A stretch of DNA of 64,000 nucleotides from Owenia fusiformis (GCA_903813345.2 CAIIXF020000006.1:26915936-26979935); one strand, 5' to 3'. Positions 11,983-26,900 are shown, counted from the stretch's first letter. A program made the numbers and translations. The notes: a model not told the origin generated them from the sequence alone.

Positions 11983-14900
11983 TTACTGTTTGTCTTTTTG
12001 CTTCGACTTCTTAAATGATTTCCCTCGTTTTCCTACAAAGCTTCCCATTTTAGTTGGAGCCTCTCTTAGACCAAAGCTCTTGGCAACGTGACCCAAATGT
12101 AGCGTCTTAATATGGAAGATGTGTTTAACATTTACGGGGTAGGTGGCATAAGCTCGTACATAAGATGTGTAGGCTGAAAAGTAAAATGAAACAATCATTA
12201 CAGGCAGGGAAATGTTCACAGGCTAAAAATAAAAGAGGTAACCATTTTAAGTCAAAGACCATAATATTCTGTTTTAGATGAAAAAACTTCCAAAAAACAT
12301 TTTTCTTTCAACAATCTTTATTTCTTTTGAGCGTTTGCCTAGTATGAGTAGCTTCACCTATTATTTTTGCATTTAATTTGAGCTAATCAGCAGTTAAATT
12401 AACTAAATCAGAAAGCATGTGGGCCTCTTTACCTTTAGTTGCAAGATCCTGAAGAGTTTTATTAGAGTATATCGCTGATTCAAACACCATCTGTAATGCT
12501 GTTGCACTTTCCTGTACTGTATGTGGAATGTTATTCTACAATCGAGTACAATTATCATCAATAATTTATTTCAAACCTTAAATATTTGGATGTTGTATGA
12601 ATTTTTGCATTTCTTCAAAGTTTTCTGAAATATTTTGATACTCTCATTTTATCTGTATTGACTGCTTTTTAAACTAAACTGAAAATCTTATACCAGATGT
12701 AAATTATATTTTAAATGGTTGGATGTGTAGCTGTGGCTTTATCTGTCAATGCTTGGGTAGGGCCAAAGAAGAGGAAAGGACTGATCTATGTTAACCTCTT
12801 GACTACCTGGAGTAACGAGAAAATCGGTCACAAAAATTGCTCTTTTTTGAACAATTTTCGACCAATTTACACAAAAATAATTGTAAAATGTGTACGAATG
12901 ATCTTTGCTGTCTAATTTTACTAAGTTGAGCATCTAAAGTTGTATAGGTATGTCAAAAGGTGGCAAAAATGAAAAATTCTCTGGTTTCAACCAATTTTAG
13001 AGCCTGGGATTCAAGAGGTTAAGTATGCAAACAATAAATAAGTATGAGAACATTGTTTTACCCTATCTGTGTTCTTTGGTGGATTGTCCCTTATATACAG
13101 CATGGAAGTTTTTAAGACATCATCAAGCTGCATTTCAACTAAACTACAACAAGAAATTGCTTTGTGCCAAAAAATGCTTGATATTAAACCAAATGGGGTT
13201 GGTTAGGTATATAGATGACGGGTGTGTACACACCTTTTCTGTTATTCTGTGAATATTTCTCCAATATTACATATTAATCTTCACACAATATTGTAAAGAA
13301 ATGCGAGAAAATGATCTAGTTTAATCAAAATTCTAAGAAATAATTCAGTAAATATAGAAAATGATTGTGCAATAGACTGACAAACTAACATGTTTATCAA
13401 TGAATGTAGCAACAAACCTAAGCTTGTGTTCATTCAGTATTTTAATGTACTGCACTTCAGATGGCGTTAGGAGCAACACAGCCTGGCCCTTGGTGCCTAT
13501 ACGGGCAGTACGGCCAATCCTGTGAATATAGTCTGATGGGGTACCTGGGCAATTGTACTGAACGATCCAGTTCACATTGTGTAGGTCTAACCCTCGAGCA
13601 GCTACATCCTAAATATATGTACAAGAAAAATTAGAGTAGGGTCGATCACTCAGGGTTCCAACAACATGGCGATTTCCAGGAGTTTCCCTAATATTTTTAA
13701 GCGAAATAATTTCTAGATGTTTTTGGGATTTTTGCAAGTCTATGAAAATGAGTGAGAACCCAGAGCTTAGAGATGACACAATATCTCTCTTGCATACCAC
13801 CTTCATTTGTGTTTGCGTCATTTGCGCTCCGAACCCTGGGGTATTTCCCCTCTTTAGACTATGTATCTTATCCATACTTATGTACATGTTAAACAAGATC
13901 TATATATCAAGTTTGTTTTTGTTAAAACCTTACTTTTTCTGATAATTTCTACTTACTGTACAAAGAAGAACTCCAGTTGGTGTCTCTAGAAAATCCTGGA
14001 ACATTTTAGTTCTGTCCTGAAAGTGTCAACAACAACCATTAATCTGCTGCAAATGTTACACATTGTAAACTGCTGAAAAGCAATCTTGTCAAAAACATGT
14101 TTCAATTTATGATAATGCCATATTATAAGACAAAAAATGAAATAACTGTATAAAATTGAAAACAGAGACTTCACCTTTAGTAAAAAATATTGCTTAAATA
14201 TAGCTTAATCAAGGCATTTTCACAAACAAGGCAGAACTTACTTTTTGTGACATTTCACCATGTAAAGTGAAGAGGTCTATATCAGAGTCCCCTTCATCAT
14301 CGTCCTCATTTTTACACACAGTACTGCTGAGTAGACTATGATGGTATTCAACCATGTCCTGGGTTGCAAAGAACACAATCATCTTGCTGCCTTTGTTGCT
14401 ATACTGAAAGCAAACAATAACAATATGTAATTTAATTACATAAACTTTTTCTCTAAACAGAATAATTTTGATAATTTTTTTTATCTATTTTCATCAAAAA
14501 AATAAACATTCACAAAATAACATCAATATTGGTTCATTATTGCTTAATCATTATTGAAACAGATTTAAGAAATGTTTTGCAGTAACAAGAATAACTCATA
14601 CTTAATATACAGGTTCTTCATTTATAATCATCATAATAAAGAAAATTAGGTTTCAAGCAGGCTACATTTTACATAATATCTCCAGTCTTCTTTCCTGACA
14701 GCTCACGCAAAAACAAAAGGAACAGGACAGAGGTTTGAGACATGAAGCAGAGCAAGTAACGATACCTTGCATTTCTCTAAGATAAAAGACGTGAGAGCAA
14801 CCAGCTTCAGTTTGTCGGGCACCAATAGGAAGTACTGTTTCAAACTATCGGGGATCGCAAACACTGACTCTGTCTCTGCATCAGATTTGATTTCTGCTTT

Positions 14901-17900
14901 GGCGCCTGTTGCATTGTCAGTAGTGACATCTATTCTCTTAGGCTTAGTTAAACTCATCCCAGCAAGTTTTTCAACACCTGAAGATAATTAGATGAATCGA
15001 AACAATAATACAGATCAGATATACATAAATGACATGTACTGTACAACACTAAATATGAAAGAAAACTTAATATACAAAATAATTAGTGAAAGAACCTATT
15101 TTAGTTAAATATACACAATGGTGCAACTACGTACTGAAGCAAAAGTCATAGATATGTGTTGTAGAGAAGAAAAGTAAAATTAAGATGAATACAAAATAGT
15201 CAAATATAAAAACTGCTACTTTTGTGTCACTGGCAAAATGGCCAATGTACAGGGTGTTCCATATGTTTCAGGAATGATGCTATGTTTTATTGGTTTTCTT
15301 TTCAATCTAACTGAATTTTTGACACAATGTGTCTAAACATGTTTTGAATAAGTTGGGAAAGTTTCATATCGTGAAGTTCAGTAGTCTTAATTATATGGTT
15401 GCTATAGTAACCTAGGGGTAGGGTAGGTGGAGCAGGTGTAACAGCGCGCAAAATATAATGAAAAATTGGTAAAAAATAGTTTTTTGTACAAAGTGTGACT
15501 AGGTATTAGGTTGTCAGAGTTGGATCAAACTTGTCAGTAATTAAACAAAAATGGAGGTGGATTCCAAGAAAGTAAAAAAAATGTCACCACCGATGATCAC
15601 ATCACAATTTAAACACCTGTCATGTCATGAGTCACAATGGAGAATAAACACAGGTAATTTTGGACGAGCGGCCATCTTGAAAAGTGAAAAAGTCATTAGC
15701 AAAGGAAGACCTTCGACTTAAGGCATTGTGACACACAATAATCTGTGACAAGACATGACATGTGTGAATAACAGTTTTCTGCAGCAGACACAATTAAACT
15801 CCTAACGAAACCACATGGGGACTCAATGATGGTAACCTCTAGAGTGTACGAATGGTACAAGTGGTTCAAATCTGGAATGAAAACTGAGACCGATTATCCA
15901 AAATGTGGACATCCGAGAACAGTGAGAGCGCTAAATAATGCAGAAAGGATAGATGCTGAAATAATGATGATGGCTAATAAAGGGTGTAATAACATTTTTA
16001 ATTTCCAGGAATCCACCTTTATTCTTTTTAATTTCCAACAAGTTTGATGCGACTATGACAAATTCATACTTTGAACACTTTATACAAAAACTACTATTTT
16101 TACAAAAATGTCATGTTTTGTGCGTTGTTACACCTGCTCCACCTGCCCTACCCCTAGGTTACTATAGCAACCATATTATTCAGTCTACTGAGTTTCATGA
16201 TATGAAACTTTAACAACTTATTCACAACATATTTGGACACATTTTGTCAAAAAATCAGCTAGATTGAAAAGAAAACCAATAAAATACAGCATCATTCCTG
16301 AAACATATGGAACACCCTGTATCTCACGCACGTAGCCTTTCTGGGCACCTTTTAAGGGCCAAAGTTGTCAAAAATGAACCCCTGTGATTTTTTGAAAAGT
16401 GAAACCCCTTGGCAAAAGCTGCCTTAATGAGCCTTGCCCTGGTCTCTAGATTTAGTCCGTGAATTTACCTGATGATAGGGTGGCAGACAGCAATATAGTC
16501 TGCCTTGATGCTTGTTGTTTCTCTGTGATAGCATGAACAATACTAGAGACATCTTTCTCAAACCCCATATCTAATAACCTAGAAGAAAACACAGAAAGGG
16601 CATTAATGTGCAAAATGTCACTACCTGCCATTTGTTACAGACACCAACCGTTGACTGTTGAACACCAACAGCCAAACACCAACCATTGAACACTATCCAC
16701 AAAAAAGCTACAATCATATGTGACCACACTACATGATTGTGGCACCCTGTGTTGGTGACATAACAAAACTGAGCAATCTATGGCAGAGGTTTCAAAAGTT
16801 TAGCAATGTATTTGAGTTCTGATAGTGAAATTCACAGAAAAGCAAGAGAATTAGATGAAAATTGTCGAGCTTATGACTTCTAATTTATATGCACTTTAAT
16901 CTAGTTTAGTATTGCGATACTTACAAGTATCACTTATTTCTTACCTATCAGCTTCATCTATAATGAGATACTTGATCCTAGAGAGTGATAAAGATTCTGT
17001 ATTCTGTATGTGGTCCAATAATCTACCAGGGGTACTGATTAGTATATTGATGCCTTTGCGTAATCTGCAAAAAATATGATACAGTAAGACATCTTAACAT
17101 GTTTCATTTGGGAGGTGTTCCACTTACAGACATACGAGCGTATTTAACATTATATCATGTCATTTGATCATTGGACTCATTTGGAAAGTGTTTCATTTAA
17201 GGAGGTTTCCACTTTACAATACTGTACATGAACAAATATGATAGGTGTGGGGATGACAACAGCAACATTTTTAGAGAACTTGGTTCGATTGGATAATGAT
17301 GCAATGTCAGCATATGTTCATCCTTTCTATATTGAATTTATGTTGTTTAATTACACAGGAGGAGGGAAATTAGAGCAACAGATTTTGGACAGTCATATGT
17401 TGGATTTTGGCCATTTCCTGGGGATTTAAACAGGTGCATATGTTAGGCTAATGCATTACCTCCAGGAAAAACACTTCTAGAGATGATAAAATAATTTCAA
17501 CTTTGAGATAGGGTAGATGCTAACAACCCACCCGCATGTTTTTTCTGAAATGTTTTCCTGATTTTCAACCCCTTCCATCCCTGCTTTTTTAATTTTTAAT
17601 TTTTCTTGCATCAATATGTTGCATTTTGACACACAGTTAATCCCTTAAAAGGAATAAGTGATTCCTTTTAAATAAAGTGGAAAACAATATTTCCCATGTT
17701 ATTTTCCCATAGGGAAAAATCATTGCTTTCAGCTAAATTTGGTCATTGGTATCTTAAAAACACCTGAAAGAATCACTTAGGCCATAAGAAGTAGATTCTT
17801 TGTTTTGCGTCCCCTTGCTTGCACGATTTTGAGTAAATCAGAAAAAACAAACACATTCAAATAGCAATAACAAGAGTCTGAAAGTACCATCGCATTTCGT

Positions 17901-20900
17901 TCAATGAGAATCAGACGAAATGGCGGGTAATTTGATGTGCGTCAAAATTGACAGTGTTATTGATTACTTTGGCATACATTGTGTATTTTCTTATTTTTTA
18001 CCCTTGAATAATAGCTTAGGTTTAAATATATTGTATAAAATGTATAGATATGTGTTTGTAGTCACTGCAAAATGGTGTGTCATCCCTTTTTATGCCCATA
18101 AAATGTATACATATCTCAGCAAACAAGTTTGTGTTTTTTCTTGAGTTTGTGTTTGTTTTCCTTGTACTCTTGCATGATTTGGATTTTGCCAGGACGCAAA
18201 ACAAAGAATCAACTTCTTATGGCCTTATAGTGTGTGCCAAATTGCTTTCTAAGTGGCTTAGTTAGGCTAAACCTATGTTGTGGTAGCTTACTATGAATTG
18301 ACCCATAGTCATTTTAGATTGATCTATTATCTATTCATTTTTACTTGTCTGCAGTCAAAATAGTGACACGAAAGGGCTAAACGGCTTGCACCAAGGTGCG
18401 ACCGTCAAAAAGATGAGTTTGAAAAATATACATTTTTTTAAATGATACTTGTAAGTATACAAAATAAATGCAAAATTGATATTGATGTGTAATGATAGTC
18501 CATTCGGGTGTGGTAATTTTATGAAAAACAATTATGGTAAAAAATTGGATATTTATGACCTTAAAATGCGATTTCAATTAAAAAGTTACTGTTGTCAAGG
18601 ATATTATTCCTATTTTATATAGTCAGTGTTTTTTAAATATACCAATAACCATTTCATTAGTTTTTGACAAAGCAAATAATTATAGGGCTCACACAAGGAT
18701 CAACTTTGTTCATAGCATTTTCAAATTAAGTGATGTTTTGAAAAAATACGAAGGTAAACTCAATTTTATTTTTTATTTGTTGAAGAAAAAAACAATTATA
18801 TGTTTCTTTTCTTGTTTCGACTGAAAAATCTCAATTCATCGCCCTTGCTTCGCAAGCAGAAGAGTCTACACCAGTACGAAAAAGTCTTCAAAAAGTTGAT
18901 CCTTGTGTGAGCCCTACAATTATTTACTTTGTCAAAAACGTATATAATGGTTATTCGGATATATAAAAATCATTTAATAGGTAAAATAGGAAAAGTATCA
19001 TTGACTTTTGATTTTGAATAAAAAAAGTATTACGAGCATATAGTGCAGCACTTAGTTTATAGCTTGCAGACAGTGATCTAAGAGGCACCATCTTGTAGTA
19101 ATGGGTGTGACAGTGATGAGACGGGAATTGATTTTATTAATGCAAGTTTTGACAATCCTAGTATTGATGGTTTATCTTACGGACGTCATATTAAAAGATA
19201 CCAATTTGCATTACATCAACATCAAAGAAGTTTGATTTGTTCACAGATACGTGTCAGAGTGATACCTGTAGCAGTTGCACTAGATTGATATACAACAAGA
19301 TATGTGTGAGCATTCATTGCAACATTTACTTAAGAGTTATAATTCTACTAAATCTGATGGAAGATTAGATAATTGAAGTCTATCTCTTTTGGTTTATTCA
19401 ATTTGTATAGTACTTTTGCAATAAAGATACCTTAGTTTTGAAACATTAGCTGCAATTTCATTTCAAAAAGATCAGTTTTCAACTTCGTACTGATACGACG
19501 TCAGATACTGTACATCACGGCGTAACATTGTAATTGTTCATTTTACCGACATAATGCAAAGATTTACGCGATAAATATGCGCAATGCTCCTCCAAGTAAT
19601 TGCAAAAGTTTTAATATTCGTGGAATCTTCTTAAAAACTTCAAGTTATGTTCAGATTAATATGCGCTTCAATACAATTCTATATTCAAAAAGGTTGTGTC
19701 ACGATATACAGAATTAGAATCACCAGAAAGTAGACATTTCAAACCCTACCCGTTTTCTTCTTTGTCGCGCTTTCCTGCCCTGCGCTCTCGTTGTCGCACC
19801 GTCTTTCTAGACTCTTCACAGTGCCCCTTGTCATATTCAACTGATATACACAGACGGGAAGATATTAAGGATTGTTAAATGCATTATTTGTAATTTATTT
19901 TAACTCGAATATTTAGTTTTATTTATTTAAAGCAATGAATAATAAAGAAGAACATATAATACGCTAACGGCGTAACGTCTTATTTTGTAAAGGCTTCACT
20001 TGGGGTTGCGGTGATAAAATGATGTCTATCTCAATATATACTGGTTCAAATTAAATGAAATTAATTGTATGTAGTAAGGGGTATATTTAAAAGAGCATGC
20101 TGAAACATTGGAAAGTTTTGAATGTTTATCCCTTAATTAGAAATATTTGAACTCAAAAAATGAAACGTAATTTTGTGAATTTTTCACATGGCTTCACTTC
20201 ATATTTCTTTCAATTTATACTTCTTACAGACTGAATTTTAATCGAATTGATATAGTTTTTTGATAAAAATATAGAATATGATATGCCTTTCAGGAATCAA
20301 AAAAGAATAATTCACCTTTCAAACGATTTAATGTTTAATTGATCAAAATATATATCTTGTTGGTACGAAATTCTGCCTGTCCACACTTTTTTTGCATAAA
20401 TATAAGCGTTAAGTTAGCATTGTTATATTATGACGTCATCACACAGAATCTGTTTTTCTTTTCAAAAATGGTGAATTTAAATATTGTGAAAATTTGAGAA
20501 AGATCCGTTAAGAAATGAAAAAGTTATCTTCATTTTTCGTTTAAAATTAAAATCATTTTTCTTTAAAATGTTACAGTCCACACCCGGTTTTAGCATAGAA
20601 AGTCGCATAATACGGCTTGCGTGATTCTCATTTAAAAAGTCCCAAATCAGTTATTTGGAATTCTGATAGGCAAAATATTTCATGGACATACGTGTTCAAC
20701 TGATGACGAAAAATTGTAGAAAAATATGATTTTGCTGTCGAGATATTGCTGTTTTAAAAGTAAGTACGCATGTAAAAATGCAGTAAAATGCCGCGATGTA
20801 CAGTATCTGACGTCGTATCACTATGTTTTGTTCATAAAATGTGTATTCAACATAGGTCAAAAGTCAGGGTAATTTCAAGTTTAAAATATCAATATCTAGG

Positions 20901-23900
20901 ATAGTTGGCATTTTAAGACATTTTGCCGATGGTGTGACCCTTCACAACCGATGATTATGTGACCTGAGGTAAAGATCAACTGAATGGGTGTAGGTAATTT
21001 CAAGGTCAATATCTAGCAATTTGGTGTTTTAAGGCAATTGAGAACAATTCTGACCCTTGACAACCGATTATTAGGTGACCTGTTGTCAGGGTCAAGGTCT
21101 ATAGGTCAAGATCATTTCAAGGTCATCAATATCTAAATATTTGGCGTTTTTGGGCTGAGGTTACCCTTTGTGAATCATGAATGTGTGACCTGAGGTCAAG
21201 GTTATTTCAAGGTCAAATATCAGTATCTAAGTATTTGGTGTATTAAGGCCCTGGTATCTGCTGTGACCCCTAGCGACTCATGATAGGGTGACTTCCAAGG
21301 TCAATATCTCGCAATTTGGAGTTTAAAGGCAATTGAGAACAATTGTGACCTTTGGCGACCAATGATTAGGTGACCTGGTGTCAAGGTCATTTCAAGGTCA
21401 ATATCTAAGTAGTTGGCAAATGTGGGGCTACAGTCCTATTTAATGACCAATGATAAAATGACCAGAGATCTATAAGTCAATGTCTGGATCAAGATCAAGG
21501 TCATAGCTCAATATCTAATTAGTATTTGGCGTTTTGGGACTGAACGTGTTTTTGTGAAAACAATATGATTTTTCTTATGTAAAGTCCCTGTGATAAAAAT
21601 GATATCATCCAACTTCTTCACTTGAAAAGAAAAAACATCATGAATCCCCCTCAACCTTTATTTTTCAACTTATTTTTTTATGATTTCAATCTGGTTTGAT
21701 TCCTTGACAACTTAATGATACACTACATGATTTTACTACTATATGTACGGGTATAAGCATCAAATGTGGCGCCACCTGTTATTAATAACATTCGTAAACA
21801 TAATGCTTGAATGTATCAATAAATTGAAATTGAAAATATAAATATTTGAAAATATATCTGAAATATTATTGATAAGATCCCCACCATGTCACTTTTTGAA
21901 AAATATTAGGCTTATTTTCTAAAGTATTTTTTCTTAATTCGAACATATCAAAATTTCTTCTACGCTAATGAATTAACAAATTCTGAAAAGGGGACGGGTA
22001 TTGAAATGCGATAAAGTTAAAAACCACAAGTTCCATGTTATTTTCCATTGGAAAAACTCAAACTATCCATTGTTTTCAACATAATTGTGGTCATTGAAAA
22101 TTGATATCTCCAAAACTAGACTTTCATTACTATTCTACTAATGAAAAAGTTTTAGACCACTTGTTGAATAATATTTTCATGCAATTCAAATAAAAAAGAA
22201 GAACCTCTGTTGAGTAAATAATTTCAAAAAAATGTTGAGATGGGTTCCCCATTCATATTTTTTTTAATTGTTTGAATGATATTTTTCTAATCATTGAGAA
22301 TTGAATTTTCTTGAAAGATAACATATTGTGTTTTTGAGAAATGTCATATTTGTATTGAGAAAGTAGTCATGGTAAAATATATGACGATCAGATATCACTT
22401 GCCATACTATACCTGGTCCTTTGCAAATTTGAAGTGAATTGTAAAATCATATCAGAAGAGAGGACATCCAAATATGAGGTCATTAGTTTAATGACTGCAA
22501 TCAGTAATCAACAGCCACGAGAGTTACTTTCTCTAGTAATTCTGAATTGGATCACTATTGTATTGTATTGTATAATATGACCATTTAATTCACACTAGTT
22601 TCTTCATATGCCTGGACTAAAAAATCCCGAATCTGTTTGGGTGAAATAACCAAATGTGACCAATAATATGAGTATATTTGAGTATTGTCTCTTCACTTTC
22701 CAGTCAAAAATGTAAGATTTAAAAATATTTTTACAAATAATTGCAGTAAAACATGCAAAATATAATGCACATTGGTTATTGAAATGTAAAGATAGTCCAT
22801 GAGGGTATGGTTATATTATTAAAAACAATAACGGTAAAAATTGGGTATTTCTAACCATATAATGCTTTTTATTCCAAGTTCAAAGACATTCTTCCTATTT
22901 TACCTCTGAAATGATTTTCATACCACCGAATAACCATTATATCAGTTTCTGGCAAAGTAAATAAGTGTAGGGCTTACACAAGGATCAACGTTTTTTAAGA
23001 CTGTTTATGTACTTGTAGATCCCCTGCCGTTCTAAGAGGAAGAGCAATGAATTGCGATTTTTCAGTCAAAACAATGAAATAAACACACTCTGTTTATTTT
23101 GTTAATCATTTAACAAATAAAATTGTGTTTAACCTTATATTTTTTCAAAACATCACTAAATATGAAAATATTGCAAATAAAGTTGATCCTTGTGTGAGCC
23201 CTATATTTATTTACTTTGCCAATAATGAATATAATGGTAATTAAAATATTTTGAAAACATTGAATAGGTGAAATAGGAATATTATCATTAACAACCATGA
23301 CTTTTGAATAAATATGGTATTTTCAGGTCAGAAATATATAATTCTTCACAATTATTGTTTTTTATAAAAATGGCCACACACAAATGAACTATCATACTTA
23401 TCAATACCAAATTTGCCTCCTATATTGTATACCCATTGCTATCATTTGAAAAAAATAATTTTTTATCAAACTCATCTTTTTGATGGTTGCACCTTGGTGC
23501 AAGCCGTTTAGCCCTTTCGTGTCACCTTTTTGAGTGCAGACAAGTAAAAATGAATAGTTGATGGACCAATCTATAATGATAATGGGTCACTTCATAGTAA
23601 GCTACCACAACATAGGTTTTTGTGATTTTCTGGGGTTTTGGCACACACTATTATTCCTTTGAAGTGGTTAACTATGTGTCAAAACCCAACATATTGATGC
23701 AAGAAAAATTAAAATGCAGGGATGGAAGGGGTCGAAAATCAGGAAAACATTTCAGAAAAAACATGTGGGTGGGTTGTTTGCATCTACCCTGTCTCAAAGT
23801 CGAAATTATTTTATCATCTCGAGAAGTGATTTTCTTGGAGGTAATGTATTGGCCTAACATATGCAATTGTTTAAATCCTCAGAAAATGACCAAAATCCAA

Positions 23901-26900
23901 CATGTGACTGTCCAAAATCTGCTAATTTCCCTCCTCTTTAGCGATTTGATGTGGAACAGGGGGATACTTCACCTTGCTTTTTCTTTCTTTCTCTGTTCAC
24001 CTCCCATTATACATCCAGGTACCACCCAGGTAAACGGCTACAAGAGAGAACATTGAAATGACCCCAATTGTATGGCAGTGTATGGCACATCAACATACAT
24101 TTATTTATGATTGTGCAATGGTGCATAATGCACACAACTAGTTAGCTTTAATATTTTGTCTATTTTAGAATTCTTTTTAAAAGATAACATTATTCTTATA
24201 TAGTTTACAAGAATTGCTCTTTTCGTGAACTCAGTGTGAATTTGTTATGATTTCAAGATATCTACCTGTGAATTTATGTTTAATCAAGGGAATTTTTTTA
24301 AACATTGAATACTCACGCGTAATAATTTTTCGAAGGTTTCAAAACTTTGCAAAGCAAGCTGAAAATATTCAAGAATATTCTATATATGGTGAAAAAACAA
24401 ATGATGATAACAGACACAGAGCAATGTGTTACAATATGCTAAATATGTTTATATAAATTTATGTCATTACAGTGAGATTATGAGTGATATAATACACTCT
24501 TGGAACTTAAAAATCAAATCTGTTTACTATTCTGTAGAAACTATTGTCTAAAATAATGAGGATCAACAAAACCAAAATAAAATAAAAATGTTGATACAGA
24601 TTAATGCATTGAATATTTTAAAAGCAGTGGAAATCAGAGTTCAGGATGAAAAGCATCCTCCCATCACAGGGCTTCAAAATCCAGAATATATTCTTTCTTT
24701 TTACCCCCTGCGATAAGCAGTACTGATTCAGAAATCGAAATCTGATTGGCTGTCGCAACACTGCGACAGAAACCATCATTCTCAAAATTCATTTCGTTCG
24801 TTGCGTACCTTCACTACCTCTCTGACGTTGTTAAAATAGTTCTAAAATTCCCGGGGCACGACCTTAGAAAGCTTCAGAAATTAGTACTTTCTTTATTACG
24901 AAATCAACAACGCCAAAACTTTAATATTCGATGAATTATAACGTTTGAAAATGATTTTACCATCGAAATTGGTAATCAATGTTGTATTTGATGTGTTTTT
25001 AGGTAAAAATCTCCGCGGAGCAACAAATTGTAAAATGTCAAGATCGATAATCACTGGGTTCAACATTACTGGCATTACTACACGTTTTCAAGATGGCGGT
25101 GTCAAAATTTTCTGAAAACGCTTCAAATAATATTAAGTTAATTTCTGGCGAGTTCACCAATATCATAACTTGTTATCTAGTAACAAGATAGAGAAATATG
25201 TAAGAAATTCAATTTTATCGATTAAAACATCACATCGACATGTGGTATTCGTTTATTAGACGATTAAAATTACGAATATGGGGATGACGTCACTTCAAAA
25301 CGAACTGCATAGCAACGGTGTTAATAAACAATTTCTGACCTTGCAAATTCCTAAGTATTCATTTTTAACAGTTTGTTACGAATTACTTAATATTTTTCTT
25401 ATGAATGAATTCTTACTACATTAGAAATAAACATTTTATAAAATATAACGAATAAGATCAGTAGCAAACGCAAAGAAATATATTTTTTGAAGCAGGTCAA
25501 AATATTTAGAAGGGTAACTTTCGCGGGAATTTAAACAACTGCATGAGGTAAGGCACAGGAGGTACGGATGGCACTGGACGAAAGGCTCGGAGACTGAGAA
25601 ACCATGTATAAGTCATTGCGCATAATTAGATCACGTGATTCAGTTTAATCGGGCGCTTCCAAATTGGTTATAGCAGGGGGAAGAAGGAGGTACGGATTCT
25701 GGACACCTGCTTAGGAGGATGGATGAAAAGATGATTGCCTGACATAATAGTCACCTGTGTCCAAAAGGCAACTAAAAGTGAAAAGTGACTGCCATTGCAA
25801 TCAGGCAGCAGTTCCAAACCCTGGTAAAAATGTGAAAGAACCTACCTCTCTAGTTGGTACAAGGACAATAGCATGGACCCCATCTGACCTCTGCAACTTC
25901 GGTTTCATATCCTGAAGTGTCTGGACCACTGGTACGGCATAGGCTAGGGTCTTACCTATAATGAGCATTTTAATCATAAACTCAATCCAAGATCAACTGA
26001 TATGATTCATTGAAAACTTAACAAAATAACAAGCTCAAGTGTTCTAAATTCTAGGTGGCAAGTATATTGTTGAATTGCATTATATAAATTAAATTCTGAG
26101 TTCAAAAGCATTTATTTCCCATATTTCATTAATTATAAACTACCCTCTGTCTAGTATAGACTATATTATAGTTTAGCAGCACCGCCCAAACGACTGGTGC
26201 CTAAGACAGCTCTGATTGGCTTGTTGAGTTCAGAGTGAAGACAAGCTCTCTTTTAAGAAGCAAGGTTGAATGAATGCAAAGGGTAGTAACCTACCTGAAC
26301 CAGTCTGCGACTTGACCATGACATCGTGACCTGACAGGACCTCTGGTATGGTTCTTTTCTGCACCGTTGTCATGGTAGTGATGTGGTCCATCTTCTCATC
26401 CAAGTTCCTCGCCTAGAAATGCAAAATTAGATTATACAAGTACATGTGGTATTTATACATGTAAAGCTAGTATATGTGTACCAACTTACATACTTATCAA
26501 CATTGTTCATAATTAAGACAGGTCTTCCTTGCATATAGGGTTCACATACAAAAAACTTTCCCTACTGATTAATTTGATCATTATATAGACAGGTGTTCCT
26601 GACAGAAAGGGTTCAATACCATGTTAGTCAACGGAAAATGGTTCTTTAAAACAGTTGCATATACACTGGTACTCACCTAGTTACGCTGACGATACGCAAT
26701 TCACATATTTAGTCCCCTCGCTTTTGTGACATTGACGATCTTCATGAATATTGTCACATTGACAATATTCATGGAAGATCGTCCATGAAACAAAAGGGAG
26801 GAACTAAATAGGGGCTAAATATATAAATTGTGTCTTCATTAATATACCAAACATAGAACCGCCTGCATATTCTCAAACTAGACTATCTTCCTTAACTTTC

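Larger units (their letters stand above)
17358..23939. mobile_element. 6.6-kb nested inverted-repeat element in DDX31 intron 7
   Basis: The outer arms run inward from GAGGAGGGAAATTAG (17358) and its complement ending CTAATTTCCCTCCTC (23939). They share ACAGATTTTGGACAGTCATA-type sequence, a poly-AATTTTT tract, CCTATGTTGTGGTAGCTTAC and CACCAAGGTGC. The left arm is split by a second element (17779-18227). Inside lie two copies of a palindromic block with ACACAAGGATCAAC ends, a TA-flanked element (19490-20821) and an AGGTCA array. No transposase was recognised. It fills almost the whole intron, and its right end is 33 bases from exon 7. Confidence 0.75.

Noticed and set aside
12578-12643. Alternative DDX31 exon between exons 13 and 15
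   Set aside because: A frame can be forced through it, but there is no polypyrimidine acceptor, and 13062-13143 gives the family-typical VEMQLDDVL segment with better splice sites.
13345-13417. DDX31 exon 13 continuing past HKLR into the intron
   Set aside because: The read-through residues do not resemble the family, and the AG/GTTTGT donor joins in phase to exon 14.
23622-24056. 144-aa open frame on the plus strand
   Set aside because: It overlaps the right arm of the large inverted repeat and lies antisense to DDX31 exon 7; no domain is visible.
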